From assembly GCA_021904315.1 (NCBI GenBank), contig CM038923.1:7756038-7820037 (forward strand): a DNA stretch of 64,000 bases, in the 5' to 3' direction. The notes under the pieces were generated by a model, which was not told the origin of the DNA, did no database searches, and worked only from the letters and a program-made list of their open reading frames with translations. Positions 1 to 13,241 of this stretch are shown piece after piece. The DNA comes from Sphagnum magellanicum. Lineage: Eukaryota; Streptophyta; Sphagnopsida; Sphagnales; Sphagnaceae. A program made the position numbers and the translations under genes. Within the stretch, counting starts at the first letter, position 1; each line of letters begins with the position of its first letter.

Positions 1-1210
1 AAATGAAAACCTCGTCACATTCCATTAATTAAATTTTATGTGAGATGAAATTGCAAATGAATAATTGACACATAAATATGAAAAGGGAGTTTGACTCACC
101 ATTTGAAGACCCAAAACATTATCATGCTCATCCACCAAATAATCCATCTTGTCATGATTTTTAGGCATGCTTAATTGTTTCAATGTGTTTTTTTGTTTTT
201 TGGAGTTGTTATGTTCTTGCATCGAACTTGGTCCTTTCTAAAAAATGTTGTAGTTGATGCAACAATGACTAATAATGCGAGTTCAACATCACACCTATTA
301 AAACCATTTCACAAAACAAAACAAAAATCATATTTGTGAAAATTAATTCACCAAGCATGAAAATAATAATTTAATGTTTATGGTTTAACTAACAAAATGC
401 ATTTGTAAATTAGGCCAGCATTGAAGGAATGAAAATCATATACAATTTGCATAGACTTTCATCACCTTCATGTTAAACACACAAAATACCTATGCTAGAT
501 AACCCATCTTGTTCATGTGAAAATAGACCTTTAAAATATACTACTTTACACATTTAACAAAATAGGCATCCATGCATTGCATAATTAATTCATGTGAAAA
601 GGCACAAGGAATTATTAAGGATTAAATGTGTTTTATGTCAAAGCCATTTCACCTCAAAAGAAAGTTAATACACTATTTTTACTTTTGAAAAAATACATAG
701 ACAAATTAAGCCAACATTGAAAGAATGAAGTTTATAAGTATAAATTGCATAGACCTTCATCATTGTACACCAAATGACATTGGACCAATTTAAGGTTTAA
801 ATTTTAATTTGACAAAATGCATTAGTAAATTGGGCCTACATTTAGTTTAAGTATTACTAAATTTTATTATTCTATTATATAAATTCCCAAAAAAGGAAAT
901 AAAAAAGGATTAAATCAAAAACAAAGATGATTCACAAGGAAACACATTGAATTAGAGCTGCAAGAGATGCCAAATTTTCAACATGTTGGGCAAATTGAAT
1001 TAGAGTTGTAGGTGGTTTCATTTTTTCAACATTTATAGAAGGAGCTATTGCATTATAACACTTATGGCCTATAACATTGGGAGTGCACAAAAAATATATG
1101 TATTTATATTGCTTGATCTAAATCTGTTTAATCTGAATCACCAAACTCTGTAGGAACTTAGACAAAAGACAAATGATAATAGTAGGAGTAAGGTAGATTG
1201 GCATGTCGTC
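1..1210. other. AT-rich non-coding stretch
   Basis: No coding potential or recognisable element is visible. The DNA is AT-rich with many short A and T runs. Only short frames without family resemblance occur. It ends at the target-site duplication of the solo LTR. Confidence 0.6.
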
Positions 1211-1583
1211 AATTGTGACGCACTCCCAAGTCCCTTGTTGAACCCACTTGAGGGTCCAACTATGTAGAATTGCGGAAAGTTGGGACTTGAGGGTCGCTTC
1301 CGACTTCCAGCATTAAAAGGGGGTAGAGGGGCATGCTAGAAGTCCCGGGATTAGACTAGGAAGAGGGACTAGATTATCAAGCTCGAATCTGCATCCAAAA
1401 CCAACCACAAAAGGGTTAGTTAGCATTCGGGAACACCCTTGGATGTTGGGACAAGCCACGGGCACTTTCACACACAAGATTCACCATGGCCCGGACTCAA
1501 GGGAAGCCACCACCTTCCCCCATATAGTATACTCTGCAGCTCTCCGCCGAGGCTACATCTAAATGGCTCTTTTTCCCAGGACT

Positions 1584-1655
1584 CCCAAGTTGGAGTCTCG
1601 AAATTGTCCCGGGTTGGAATCCCAAAATTGTCCCGGGTTGGAGTCCCGAAACTTT
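1584..1655. repeat. 24-bp tandem repeat, 3 units, inside the LTR
   Basis: Units occupy 1584-1607, 1608-1631 and 1632-1655. Each carries a GTTGGA[G/A]TC core followed by a C/A-rich segment. The repeat length is a multiple of three, so short ORFs on both strands show an artificial 8-residue repeat. It is probably a regulatory or slippage repeat of the LTR. Confidence 0.85.
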
Positions 1656-1793
1656 GAACGGTCATAGCTCCTCACCCCGAGCTCGGATCGGGACGAGGTT
1701 TAAACCAAAGTTGTAGCTTTCGTTGAGAGCTTTCCAAGCCTTGTCGCACTCCTTGAGGCGACGTCGGGAAGAGGTCGATTCTTGACTTTTAAT

Positions 1794-1828
1794 GGTCGGG
1801 AGTCAAACTGATAGTTTGACTCCCGACC
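1794..1828. repeat. Perfect hairpin, 16-bp arms, 3-nt spacer, inside the LTR
   Basis: The arm GGTCGGGAGTCAAACT at 1794-1809 is followed by GAT and then by its exact reverse complement at 1813-1828. Within a decaying LTR, an uninterrupted 16-bp inverted repeat suggests recent origin or maintained function. Confidence 0.9.
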
Positions 1829-2062
1829 CTTCTTTTGCCCATAACTTGGGCTGCATATGTCCAAATGGCCAATGCGAGACATTTTGGGCATCTACGCTTC
1901 AAAACCTTTCCATTGATATCAAGAACCTGCCAAGGTGAGGAGATTTGACCCCTCAAATCGTCTTCTGAGTTTTCGGGAGTCCCGGAGGACTCCATTTTCC
2001 CACTTTTGGGAGTGTGAGTTGCATTCTCACACTTAGCCCCAAAGTGGGGTTGCGACAAATTG

Positions 2063-5000
2063 TTTGCTTATGACCAAACACTTATTTATATCTTCATCAT
2101 ATGTGTTTCATTTTGAGTGATTTAAAATGTTAAAGGAGCACCACTTCAAGCTCTAGAAATAATTGTTGAAGTGCAAAGGAAAAGGAACAATGAAAAAATA
2201 TCAAGAAGAAAGATAAGCTTTCCAACTTACAAAACACGTTTTTTTTTGTTTTTCTTCTCTTTGGACCCCTCCTACTTTCAAACCTCACAATTTTCTTACT
2301 TGTTATTCATTTTAAACGATTTAAAGTATTATAGGAACACCATCTAAAGTTTTATGAATCATTTTTTAGCTCTAAAAATAACAAAACAACATACAAGGAA
2401 TTTTTTGGGTGTTTGCAAATCGGCCTTCGTAATGTTTGATGGTATGTTTTTTTGAGTTTTTGACCCATGTATTTTGGGGGGTTGTAACTTTCTCATTTCT
2501 AATTTGTTTTTGATGATTACTAGTGTGTCGAAATGAGAGGTGTTCATGTTTTGTTTGGACATAAAAAACAACGAAGGTTTCCTCTTGGATTTGGTTTACC
2601 TTAAACACTTAAGTGTTTGGTCACTGATTGGTTTACCCTAGGGGTTTTAATAGGGTGGAATCAACCCACCTATTTTATATTACAATAGCAAATTAGCTCT
2701 AAGTTTTAAAAAAAACTCCAAGCCCAAGAAGATGTTGAACCAGCAGAGAAGAATGGCATTTGTGGCTATCAACTAGTGATTCACATACTAGATTAGTCTC
2801 AAAGATTGTTCTCTATCGGTACACACACCCACATAAAAAGATTGAAGATTCATTGAAATATATCATTAGCAGATTACATTGCAAGTTATATCATCAAGAT
2901 CCATAGTTAGAAATCATCATAGAAAAAACTAGATGCTTTGAAAGAAAATTATAGCTTGAGTAAACTATATTGAAAAACACCTTTTTTTCTCCTCTTGCAA
3001 CAATATTATTCACATTTCTCAACAAAATTGAGTTAAACAATAATAATAGAAGGTGACTTTCAATTGAGTAGCTCACATACACCATAAACCTTTGTATTTA
3101 TTATTTAAAGAGACTGTCACTCATGTGGGTTAGAAGAGAACATGCCAAAAAACAATTGAGGGCTTCAAACTGCTACTACATTCCATTATATTAATAACAC
3201 CCAAATCAAATTCAAGAAAAAATGAAACTCAAGTATCCTTTATAGATCAAAGCTTCACTCCAAACATTATTTATGTGTGAAGATTAGGAAAGAAAATTAT
3301 CCTTATAATACGGGAAAATCTTCACTATATTGTGGTACCTTTCCCAATAGATTAGTAAAACAAAAATTACTGAACTTTACGTTGCAACTGAACACACCAA
3401 TATTTTAAGCCCTTGCTTATGAAAAAAAATCTCATTATTTTTCACAACTTTAAGTTCACAAAAAAACATGTGCACATGTTATAAAAAGGGTTGGTTAATA
3501 ATTCAATGTCATTATGTCCTAATGTGTCACAAGTAAGAGTTTTGCACTCAAGTGAAGACAACCTATACACCTAATCTAAAAACACTATAGGTTTGAAAAG
3601 ATGAACAAGAAAACCTTATAATTGGAAAAGAGAAGAAAACAAATACAATTTAGTCCGCAACCCAATTTCTAGTCTTGACATCTTCTTATCGTTGCTACAA
3701 CTCCAGTAACCTATATGTGCCCAATATCATCATGAACAAGTAGCAAATCAACACCACAACATGCAACTCCAAAGGAAACTATACATCACTACTAGTACCA
3801 CTATCATCATAAAGTCCATTAGAAGCTACTAGAATTGGACCATCTAATTCTAGTAAGATTGCTACCAACAACAAAAGAGATGGTCATAGTGTTTACAAAG
3901 AATGCAAGCAAAACCAAAGGCAAAGAGTGGGAAAAGAAACATAAAAAAGGAAGAGAAGGGAAGCAAAAGAAAAAACTTTAGGGAAAAAAAAAAACTAAGG
4001 AAAAAAAGAAAAAGAGTACACTATCCCATTTTTCAAGTTCTTCTCTTGTGTGAATTCCTTTGAAGTCTTGCTCATGGTTGTCAGCATTGTTGGTGTGATG
4101 TGAAATGGTCTTACAATGCCACTCATAACCATTGATTTTTACTCCCTCACCCAATGCCTTTGGTAATAGGTAGATCGATGACAAGGTATGCCTTTAGAAA
4201 TATATTCGCCTCTTCCATCATCAGATTGCCATAGCTAGAAAACAAAACAAAACCCCATGCACAAAATCCACAACAAAAAAATAATTCCAAAAACATGATC
4301 AACATTCTTCAATAGCCACGTACATTACAAAGCAATGTCCACATGGGTAATCCTGATGTATAATAGAAATTTTATATGAGGAATCTTAAATTCACAATGG
4401 AAATCTTACATTGATAATCATGATTTGCAACAAAAATCTTGCACAAATAATCCTCATCCACAATGCGAATCTTACTTGGGTAGGTTAATACTAAAGTATA
4501 CTAGCCAGTGACCAAACATTTAAATGCTCATGACAGGCCAAATCCAAGGGGAGGGCTCCATTGTTTTAGGTGTCCAAAAAAAACTTGAACCCCTTCTCTT
4601 GGCACATTTGACACATTAACAATCATAAAAGATATTAGAGTTGAGAAAGTTACGGCCCCCCAAAGTAAAGGGAGTCAATCATTCAAAAAACAACCATTGA
4701 ACATTACAAAAGCCGGTTCCCGAACACCCAAAAATTTCCATGTATGTTGTTTTATTACTATTAAAGTCCACAAATGATTTATAAAACTTCAAGTGGTAGT
4801 CCTATAGCATTTTAAATCTTTTTAAATGAACAAGAAATAAAAACATTATGAGGCTTGAAAGTAAAAGGGGTCCAAAGAGAAGAAAAAAGGAAAAAAATTC
4901 GTTTCGTAACTTGGAATTTTTTTTTCCCTTTTTTTTTCACTTTAAATATGATTTTAAGAACTTGAGGTAGTATTCCCATAAGATTTTAAATCACTTAAAA

Positions 5001-8000
5001 TGAAACACATATGATGAAAATTGTTGAGTCATAGTCAAACAATTGGTAATGGGCCGGTCTATTCTAATCCGTAGATGGAAATCTATGGTGAGTTACATGG
5101 TGAATTGGTTTAAAATATTGGTGTTAAAACTATTGAAATGTAACAATGTTAAGATTAGTTGTTTTAATTTTGCAAACATGATCATATATAATTTACAAAT
5201 TTTTAATGGGTCCAAGCATGATTGGGGTACCCCATTTGAAACATAAGGACTCATTCCTAAGACTCTTGAATTCACTTTTTTCTTCACTTTTCCCATGACC
5301 AATTTTACATCTCATGTGAAATGAAATAATTGTGTTCCAAATTTTACGTGGGCGTCTAAAGTATCAATTGTTGTCACTTATGAAAGTGAGAATAATAAAA
5401 TTTATCCAATATCAATGGCCCAAAATTCCCAAAAAATTGAATTTTTTGAAACTTTTTAAATTGCAGTAAGGCATTTGGTTCTTGTCACATTCATATATTT
5501 TATACACATTAGCACATAAGATGTTTGTGGTAAAAATCTTGGGCCAAATTTTTTTTTTAGACATTCCTTATGAATCCTCAAATTTTATTTTTCTCATGAG
5601 ACAAAGTCTTGGACTTTTTTCAAGGACTTGGTAGGAATCCTTAAACTTGTGCAAATTTGACATTCTATGCATAGAATAGTATATTTATAATATACATTTA
5701 TCCATGAATAAAATCAAATGTTCAATATGAATGTGTCATTAAGTTTCAACGTGTTTAAATGAGGGGGTTTAGTCAATATAAAATGAGACTGTCCTTTTGG
5801 ATACCCCAACCATATTATGTTACAATGTTAAAATCTTGAGGATTAAAATAGACCATTATTTTACAATGTTAATTTGTGTTATACAATTTTATCATTAATA
5901 TTATAATATGTATGTAATATCAAACAAAAATGTTAACATAATATCACAATATATTGAACCATAAAGTTATAATCATCATGTGTATATTTTGAAATATTGA
6001 TAATGTTCATTACATCATATACAAAATGATGTGTTAAATAATGTACATACTTGTTTCATGTTGTGAATGTTTTACATATCATCCATTTATCCATGGCTAA
6101 TTCAACATTAACAAATAATATTGTCAACAATTTGTTTTGGTATGATTTTAATCCAAATTTTGAACATTATCATGATAATATGCTCATGTAATTAAAGCAC
6201 ACAAATTGCATTTAACATTTATTCTCAATATTGAACTCTTGTGGAATTTTCATTCGAATGTTCACAAATTGAAAAAGGTTGAGCTTCATTTTATTTTTTT
6301 TCAACTACAAGTATTTTGTCGAAAAAAAATTGAGTATTTGTTTACACTTTGTAAATGGGAATTATCTCAATGTGACATTTGAGAACAAACACATCCAAGA
6401 AATTTCCTGGATTTGATGATTCACACACATTACATGAAAGACAAATTGGATTAAAAGAAACAAAGTTAATCACATACTATAAATAGATATTTTACAAATT
6501 GAAAACATGGAAATTTATGTTTCATTCAACATTTTATTTATCTTAATCCATGCAAATTTTAAGAATGTGAGTTGTGCAATATGATCAACATTAATTTTGA
6601 GCTTTTAAAAATAGTAAATAGACATGATATGTAACATCTTTCTTAATTTTATGATTGTATTCTTCTTTGATTTGTGAAAATAAGGTTGATCATGTAATAA
6701 CCTTTTGATTTTGTAATTTATGTCTCCATGGAATGTTTACTAGATACCCTTGTAACAATATTTATATATAACACATAATTTACCTATAGGCTATATCTAT
6801 TAATGTGACATGTTTTGTAACCTCGTACTTCTTCATTACAAACTAAACATTATAAGATTATGTTGTATTAAATTATAACATTTGACATAGGCTACATATC
6901 TTACATGTGTATAACATGATATAACATAAATGTTCTATTGACATTACAAAACATGGTTCTAAAAAACATGTTAACATTGTGTTATTAAATTCAAATGATG
7001 AAATAAAATAATTCAATGGGGAATAATGCAATTAAATATATGTTACATCCATGCAGTTTCACATCATGTTAACATAATTTAATCATGTTATTTTCCATTG
7101 ACATAATAAAAAAATCAAAATAACATAGTCATAATTCAATACTGCCTCTTCAAAATTAAATGTAGGTTGTTCAAAATTGAACTCGTGACCTACAAAGAAA
7201 ATTCAATAAGGTAATCAAATAATGCATGTAAAAAATTCTATGAGACATAACACATTTGCAACTAGTTATATGTTACAATTTGATGTTCACTATGAGAAAT
7301 TTCATTCAACGAAACCACACTACCTTGCAACTAAAACTTTAAAAAAAACTCATATATAATTGTTGTGCCACTATCCCTTGGGTATTACAACTATTATGCA
7401 ACTATCCCCTAGAAATAAAGGGTACTAATAAATAAATTGCCATGTAAGAAAATCAATTGGTTATATTGTAGTTGCAAGTGAATTAAAAATCGGTCTTCTA
7501 TATGATAATTTATACACATCATACATAGATATGTAATCAACCATGTTAGAGTTTTTTAGGAATTGTGTTCTAGTTACATGTGGCAACTACTTCAAAACAA
7601 TTGTAAATGTGTCATTAAAACAAAAACTATGTTACAACTAATGTATAATGTACATACATGTGATCATGCTACATGTCCACATTTTCACCATGCATTATAA
7701 AATACATTTGCAACTAGTTATTGATTACGATTCCCATTTATATAGTTAGTATGGCCACTAGTGCGCCATTACTAAAATATTATTGTTCAACTATGTTATG
7801 ATTATAGTGCAACTGCTTATAATTTAATAAGGATACATATTCATATGCAATGTTTTATAAAGAATTTATGTTTCAATAATTTGATTATTAGATATTAACT
7901 ATGTTTAATACACTTAGTTATTATGAACTTATTGACTATACTAAATAATTGACTATTAATATGAATAAATTTACATGTAATTCATATAATTAATTTTACA

Positions 8001-8632
8001 TTAACTAAAAAAATAATTACTTATTAAATAATAATCAAATAAATATTTATCCAAGTTGGGGTACTTCATTATGAATTAGATCGATTATTTAAAATAATTA
8101 TTAATTCATCAATAATTACCAATTCATTAATTACTTAAATTCATTAACTAATTAATTATTTGGATACATATAATTAATTTAGATGTGATATTAAAAGCAA
8201 AGTGTATATTATATTAAAATTTGAATTTGGTGTAGACATGGATATGCCTATTTATACCCTGATGATTTCTACCCAAATTCATATTTAATATTTAATATTT
8301 ACAGTGAATTTTTTAAAATAATTGATTAATTATAACTTACTAACTAATATGTAATTTAATTAATTAATTATTATGCACTTTATTCATATAATTTGTTAAT
8401 TGATTAAAATAACTAATTGTTTTTCTCAAAATTCATATGATAAATGATATGAATTTAGATCATTAATCATCTAATAATAAATTAGCTAAAGTCAAATAAT
8501 TAATTATTTGAAATAATTAACAAATAAATTAGATTTTCTAATTCAAATAATCAATCCAAATAATTATTTATCATATATTTAATTCAAAACTGTATGTTTC
8601 AATTAAATATTTATCATAAAATCAGATACACT
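2063..8632. other. AT-rich gene-free DNA
   Basis: No gene, RNA or intact element was recognised across 6.5 kb. The sequence is AT-rich throughout, with short A/T-rich frames only. Between about 5.8 and 8.6 kb it becomes almost pure A/T with recurring ATTAATTA-type words. It is probably old, decayed repeat DNA. Confidence 0.55.
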
Positions 8633-8786
8633 CATTATTACAAAATGTGGGTGTAGTTCATTAGTCTTCGTTCACTAAACCAGTGAATTCATTACTTCTT
8701 CATTGGTCCATGTTCGCTACAACCAATGAATTCACTCAAAATTCAGTGACATCACTTGGCGTATAGGGACATCTTTTGTTGTAGTG
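8633..8786. mobile_element. CACTA-type miniature element, copy 1
   Basis: This 154-bp element is closely similar along its length to two others at 9484-9637 and 18136-18288. Its left end has decayed to CATTATTACAAAA; the right end is TTTTGTTGTAGTG, the reverse complement of a CACTACAACAAAA terminus. The internal sequence contains ACTAAACCAGTGAATTCA and ends with the shared CATCTTTTGTTGTAG block. The flanking triplets ACT and ATT differ by one base, so the target duplication is imperfect. It has no coding capacity and would have depended on a CACTA (EnSpm-like) transposase encoded elsewhere. Superfamily is inferred from the termini and the 3-bp duplications of its sister copies. Confidence 0.7.
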
Positions 8787-9186
8787 ATTATTTTGATTAA
8801 TTTATTTTTAAAATTATTAGTTCAATTAAATATTTTTAATAAAATGTTCAAATAATTAAATCTTAATTATTTCACATATCTAATTATCTTATAACTAATA
8901 ATTTAATTGTATAACTTACATAATGAAAAACAAACACAAAACATGTGGGAAAATCTTTCTATAATTGCAACTCAATTTGCAATGAAAAACAACTAAAAAA
9001 TTGAACCCACATGTTTTGTCTTTGAATCCGATGTTATAAACTATATAAATAAAGCATGTTCTCTTATGTTCTCACATTAAAATAAATGTGTTATTTTGGG
9101 AAAAACTTAGTTCGAAAAGCAAAACGTAAATTTTTTAAAAAATAAATCATAGTTATTCTTTAGTTCACTTAGTCTTGTGTTTTTCT

Positions 9187-9311
9187 ACCTACTTAACCTA
9201 GGTGATTAAGTAGGTTTTACTTATGTACCTACTTAGGTAGGTAAGTACATAGGTATGTAGGTCCTAAGACCTACCAACCTATTTACCTATGGTTATATAC
9301 AACCTACCTAA
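9187..9311. repeat. ACCTA/TAGGT-rich inverted repeat cluster
   Basis: A perfect 10-bp inverted repeat (ACCTACTTAA at 9187-9196, its complement at 9206-9215) is followed by a second hairpin with 7-bp arms at 9257-9274 and by further ACCTA words. The stretch looks like a microsatellite whose units occur in both orientations. Confidence 0.75.
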
Positions 9312-9483
9312 GTACTATATTAATATTAATATTAATTTATATTTCCAAAGTATAATTAATATGCCATGTGGAAATTTTTTGTTGTGCCACATGTCACAAT
9401 CTTGGACCATCATTAACATTCACAATGGATGATGGAGATCAATATTTCAAAAAAAAAAAAAATTGTGTCCAAAAATCTTCATA

Positions 9484-9637
9484 CATTACTACAACATGTG
9501 GATGTTGTTTACTATTCCAAGTTCACTAAACTAATGGATTCATTACTTTCCAACTAGTTCCCATTTACTAAGACCAATGAATACACTCAAAGTCTAATGA
9601 AATCACTTGGCTTACAAGGACATCTTTTGTTGTAACA
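9484..9637. mobile_element. CACTA-type miniature element, copy 2
   Basis: This is the same 154-bp family as 8633-8786, only about 700 bp away and in the same orientation. The left end reads CATTACTACAAC and the right end TTTTGTTGTAACA, both slightly diverged from CACTACTACAAAA and its complement. It is bounded by identical triplets ATA at 9481-9483 and 9638-9640, the 3-bp target duplication expected of CACTA elements. It is non-autonomous. Confidence 0.75.
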
Positions 9638-9640
9638 ATA

Positions 9641-12600
9641 GTGCGACCTGTTAGATTTTAATGGATGGATGACAATTAATGACATCAACATGACATGATG
9701 GGTGCAATTATAATGGAATTGCATAGTTATTGAAAATGAGTTGTTTTAACAAAGTTATAATTGAATTACAATGAATTGTAATGTATATATGGTGAGTTGC
9801 AATTTTGCAACTCATGTGATTTGTCCATTAACATTCACAATGTATAAATATAGTGAGCTGCAAGGCCAGTTGTGAAACACCCCTTTCTCTCACAGTGGTT
9901 TCAATGCATTATAACATTAGGTTCACATACATGATGTCTAATCTATAAAGAAAGCATTTTAAATATATGTATATCAAAATGTTCACAAAAAACCTCATTA
10001 AATACATTTGCTAGTAACCTACTCAATGTTCATAGCCTAGTGAAATGGTTATAATAACCTAGCCTATTAATTTAGTCCCAAAATGACTATAATACATATG
10101 TTGATGGCATGTCAATGCCGCAACATATCAATTCAATTTGGATTTCCTTGGATACTTATACATCTTATTATAAAATATATATGGCTATGTGGCCATACAT
10201 TTCATGAAATGTGGCTAGAATAACATTATGGATAGTATTTACATTGGGAAGATTATTTATTTGATATCAGTTCAAGGTGCAAAAATTGTATATCTTTGTA
10301 AATAATTTTTTTACAAATATGTGCTATAAGCATAAGTATATGTGGTAACTACATGTTACATATATTAGACATATTTGATTTACAAACAAATAAAAATGAC
10401 AAAAGTTATAACCTATATAATTCCAAAAAATTTAATTACACCACTTGATGTAACAAACTTATTAGAAGCATAGACAAATAAACCCTAAGCATAATTATTT
10501 GGTAAAATTTGCATCTATTTATTTTATTATTTTTCTTAAATTGTAAATTTTTATGCTATTCCAAAACTTCATTCAATTTTAAGTGTCATCTTTATTCTTT
10601 TTAGCATACCACTTTCCTTACCATTCAATGTTGTTAGCATCCACCATGTCCATCTCAAGCAAAATGTTTATTTCCTTTGCCATTTCCATGGCTTGCAATT
10701 ACTAAATTCTATAAAAGGTAAATAGATATATTAACAAATTGCAAATTTCAAAATATCAATGGAAGTAACAACAAGTAGACATGATGTACAACAACACATT
10801 ACTATCACAATTTACAAAACAAATCAAAATGTGAAATATAGTGGATTGGTCATATATATGTTGTGGGGGGAAGGTTTCTTCTTACGGTTCAATTGTTTTG
10901 ATTCACTACATGGAGCCATTAAAGTCAATACATTTGAAGTTTGTTTTGTCAAATTGTATCAATAGGAATCAAATGTAGAAAAATTTTCTTGTTCAAATTT
11001 TATTATTATGTAAATTTATTGTAATTAATCTAAATGTTATAAGGTTGATGTAAATATTTGCACTAGTCTTACCACCTTTGTTATGTTAAATTGTAACTTT
11101 AATTATAATTTTAACTTACCTATCTTACTTAGCACAACTCATATATTCAAATATCAATGTTAGCTCATTCATATTATGATGTCATTAACATAATTCCATT
11201 ATCAACTCAAGCTTCAAGTCATGATTAAAATTAAAGCAACAAGATATGACTAAATTACAAGTTCATTCTTGGCCATGTTACCTAGCACAATAAGTTCAAT
11301 CTAAATTTTTTAGGGTTTAGACATGTTACAAAGCTTCCAAAAATGTTGCAAAAGATTACATACATGTTACAAACATGTCATGTGCAACACAATGTAACAT
11401 ATGTTATGGAGCAATGTCAATGTAGTTTTGAACATTTGTAGCATGTAGTTTTGTGAGTCTATGGAACGTAACTTACATGAATTGAAATTTAAAAAAATAG
11501 ATGACATTCGCACATTAGATTATAAGTAAAAATGTTACATGGCCTAAAGTTACATTTTCAACTAGTACATGTGCATATGTTATGTGTGGGTAGAAGTTAC
11601 ATGGGAGAATGTCCATGTACACAAAACACAACTATTGAATTTGTAAATAAACATATGGCATAGTAACATACCTATGTACATATGCCTAATAGAAAATATT
11701 GTAAATGGCAAACTGTTAAAGGTCCACCAACTCCCCCATTCTTGGAGCTTTAGTTTCTTCCCAAGTTGGGGTCTCCTTGCCTCCACAAATAGAACAAACT
11801 TACATGAATTAATGGCGTTAGATATTAAAAGTCATTGAAAATAACTAATCTAAACATGGATAAATTGTAACATTCAAAATTTACTAAAATATGACACAAA
11901 ATAAGGTTATATATATAATACCAATCAATTAGTAAACACAATAACTATAAAGATCCGATTTCCTATGGAAAAAATAATAATGGTCACCTAAACTAGAACT
12001 AACCTTATTTCATGCTTGAACCCTCAAGGTTGTTAACTTGCAAAGTCAAATGCACACATTACTTCATATACTTTAATCATGACAACCAAAGAACATAGAG
12101 GTCCTACAAATCTTTCAATTTCACCAGATGATGCATTACTAAGGTCAAGACAATGCACAACAATTTCATATAGTCTAAAAGAATGTTTAAAATATTACAT
12201 CACACTGTAACTTACAAAAATGCTTCAATCAAAGCATGCCTAAGAATCCTAAAGGATTCTTATGAAGGTGTTTAGTTCAATGTATGGTTACCCTCTTCCT
12301 TAACAACTTACCCCTTCTTTAGCTCCACGACGTATAAGTAGTTGTACTTTATATGTAATTTCTCCAAAACAACATCAACAATAATCCAAATACAACATTG
12401 AAGGCCCAATATAATATTCTAGTAACTTGCAAAAACATAACCACAGTGCAAGAGAAGACATGCAAGTAACAACATACATTACATCAGATTACAAGTGCCA
12501 CCACATGGCAAATGCAACATATAATTTGAAGGTGCTAAAAATATGAACTTCCTCATTTTCTTTTGCAAGGGGCATTAATTTTTTGACATCTACCCTTATC

Positions 12601-12915
12601 TAGACCCTTTTTTGATTTGTTAGCTTGGTTTTTCCCTTGAATGTCCTTTAAGATGGCTTCTTACACAACTACATATGTCACAACAATTATCACACTAGCA
12701 CCAAATTGTGTGTCCTTTGCAAGCAAAACACGTGGAGGAACATAACTCTTACTCTCATTTATCACACATGATACTATTATCAATTTCCCATTTTGAAACA
12801 TGAGGCCATTCACCTTGCCATGCACATTATGAAGCGCTATTATATAAAACTCTTGTTTCTAGATTGTCAAATGTTACTAATGGAATAGGGTGTCCATGTT
12901 ATAGATTTGGGATAG
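9641..12915. other. AT-rich gene-free DNA
   Basis: No gene was recognised. The stretch is AT-rich and has many short words built on GTTACA or its complement TGTAAC, especially from 11.3 kb on. Such shared words suggest derivation from one old repeat family, but unit boundaries are not clear here. Confidence 0.5.
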
Positions 12916-13241
12916 GGTGGCATGTTACAAGTGAAAAAAATGACATTAATTGTACTAATTTTATGAAGGCACAAGATTATGTAACTAGCTTTTTGTCTTG
13001 ATAAACACTCACATCAAAAAATAGGTGGCATGTTATGGCAAGGGAAAAAAAATGGCATTAATCATCTTAATTTTCCAAGGTCATAGGGTTATGTAACTGA
13101 CTTTTTGTCTCCACAAACACATACATGTTACATCACAAAATAGGTGGCATGTTACAAGAAGGGGAAAAAAAAATGGCATTATCATCTTAATTCTCCAAGG
13201 TCATACTTGGATACGTAAATTTGTCTTGATAAACAAAAGTT
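12916..13241. repeat. Degenerate tandem repeat, 3 units of about 108-119 bp
   Basis: Units start at the word GGTGGCATGTTA at 12916, 13024 and 13143. Each continues with a purine-rich run, an ATGGCATTA-like block, a [T/A]TATGTAACT block and TTTTTGTC. The last unit is the most eroded. No coding frame is shared between units. Confidence 0.8.

Larger units (their letters stand above)
1216..2057. mobile_element. Solo LTR of an LTR retrotransposon
   Basis: The 842-bp block begins TGACGCA and ends TGCGACA, which gives TG...CA termini and a near-perfect short terminal inverted repeat. It is flanked on both sides by the same 5-bp word, AATTG (1211-1215 and 2058-2062), as retroviral-type integration would leave. 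Its base composition is clearly more GC-rich than the AT-rich DNA around it. No gag-pol, primer-binding site or second LTR lies in the flanks, so this is best read as a solo LTR left by recombination between the two LTRs. It contains a three-unit 24-bp tandem repeat and a perfect 16-bp inverted repeat, listed separately. A TATA-like stretch occurs near 1524-1533. Superfamily and orientation cannot be told from the LTR alone. Confidence 0.75.

Noticed and set aside
1439-2058. Frames of 63-89 codons on both strands near 1.4-2.1 kb
   Set aside because: They lie within the solo LTR and reflect its GC-richness and 24-bp tandem repeat. No gag or pol motif is present.
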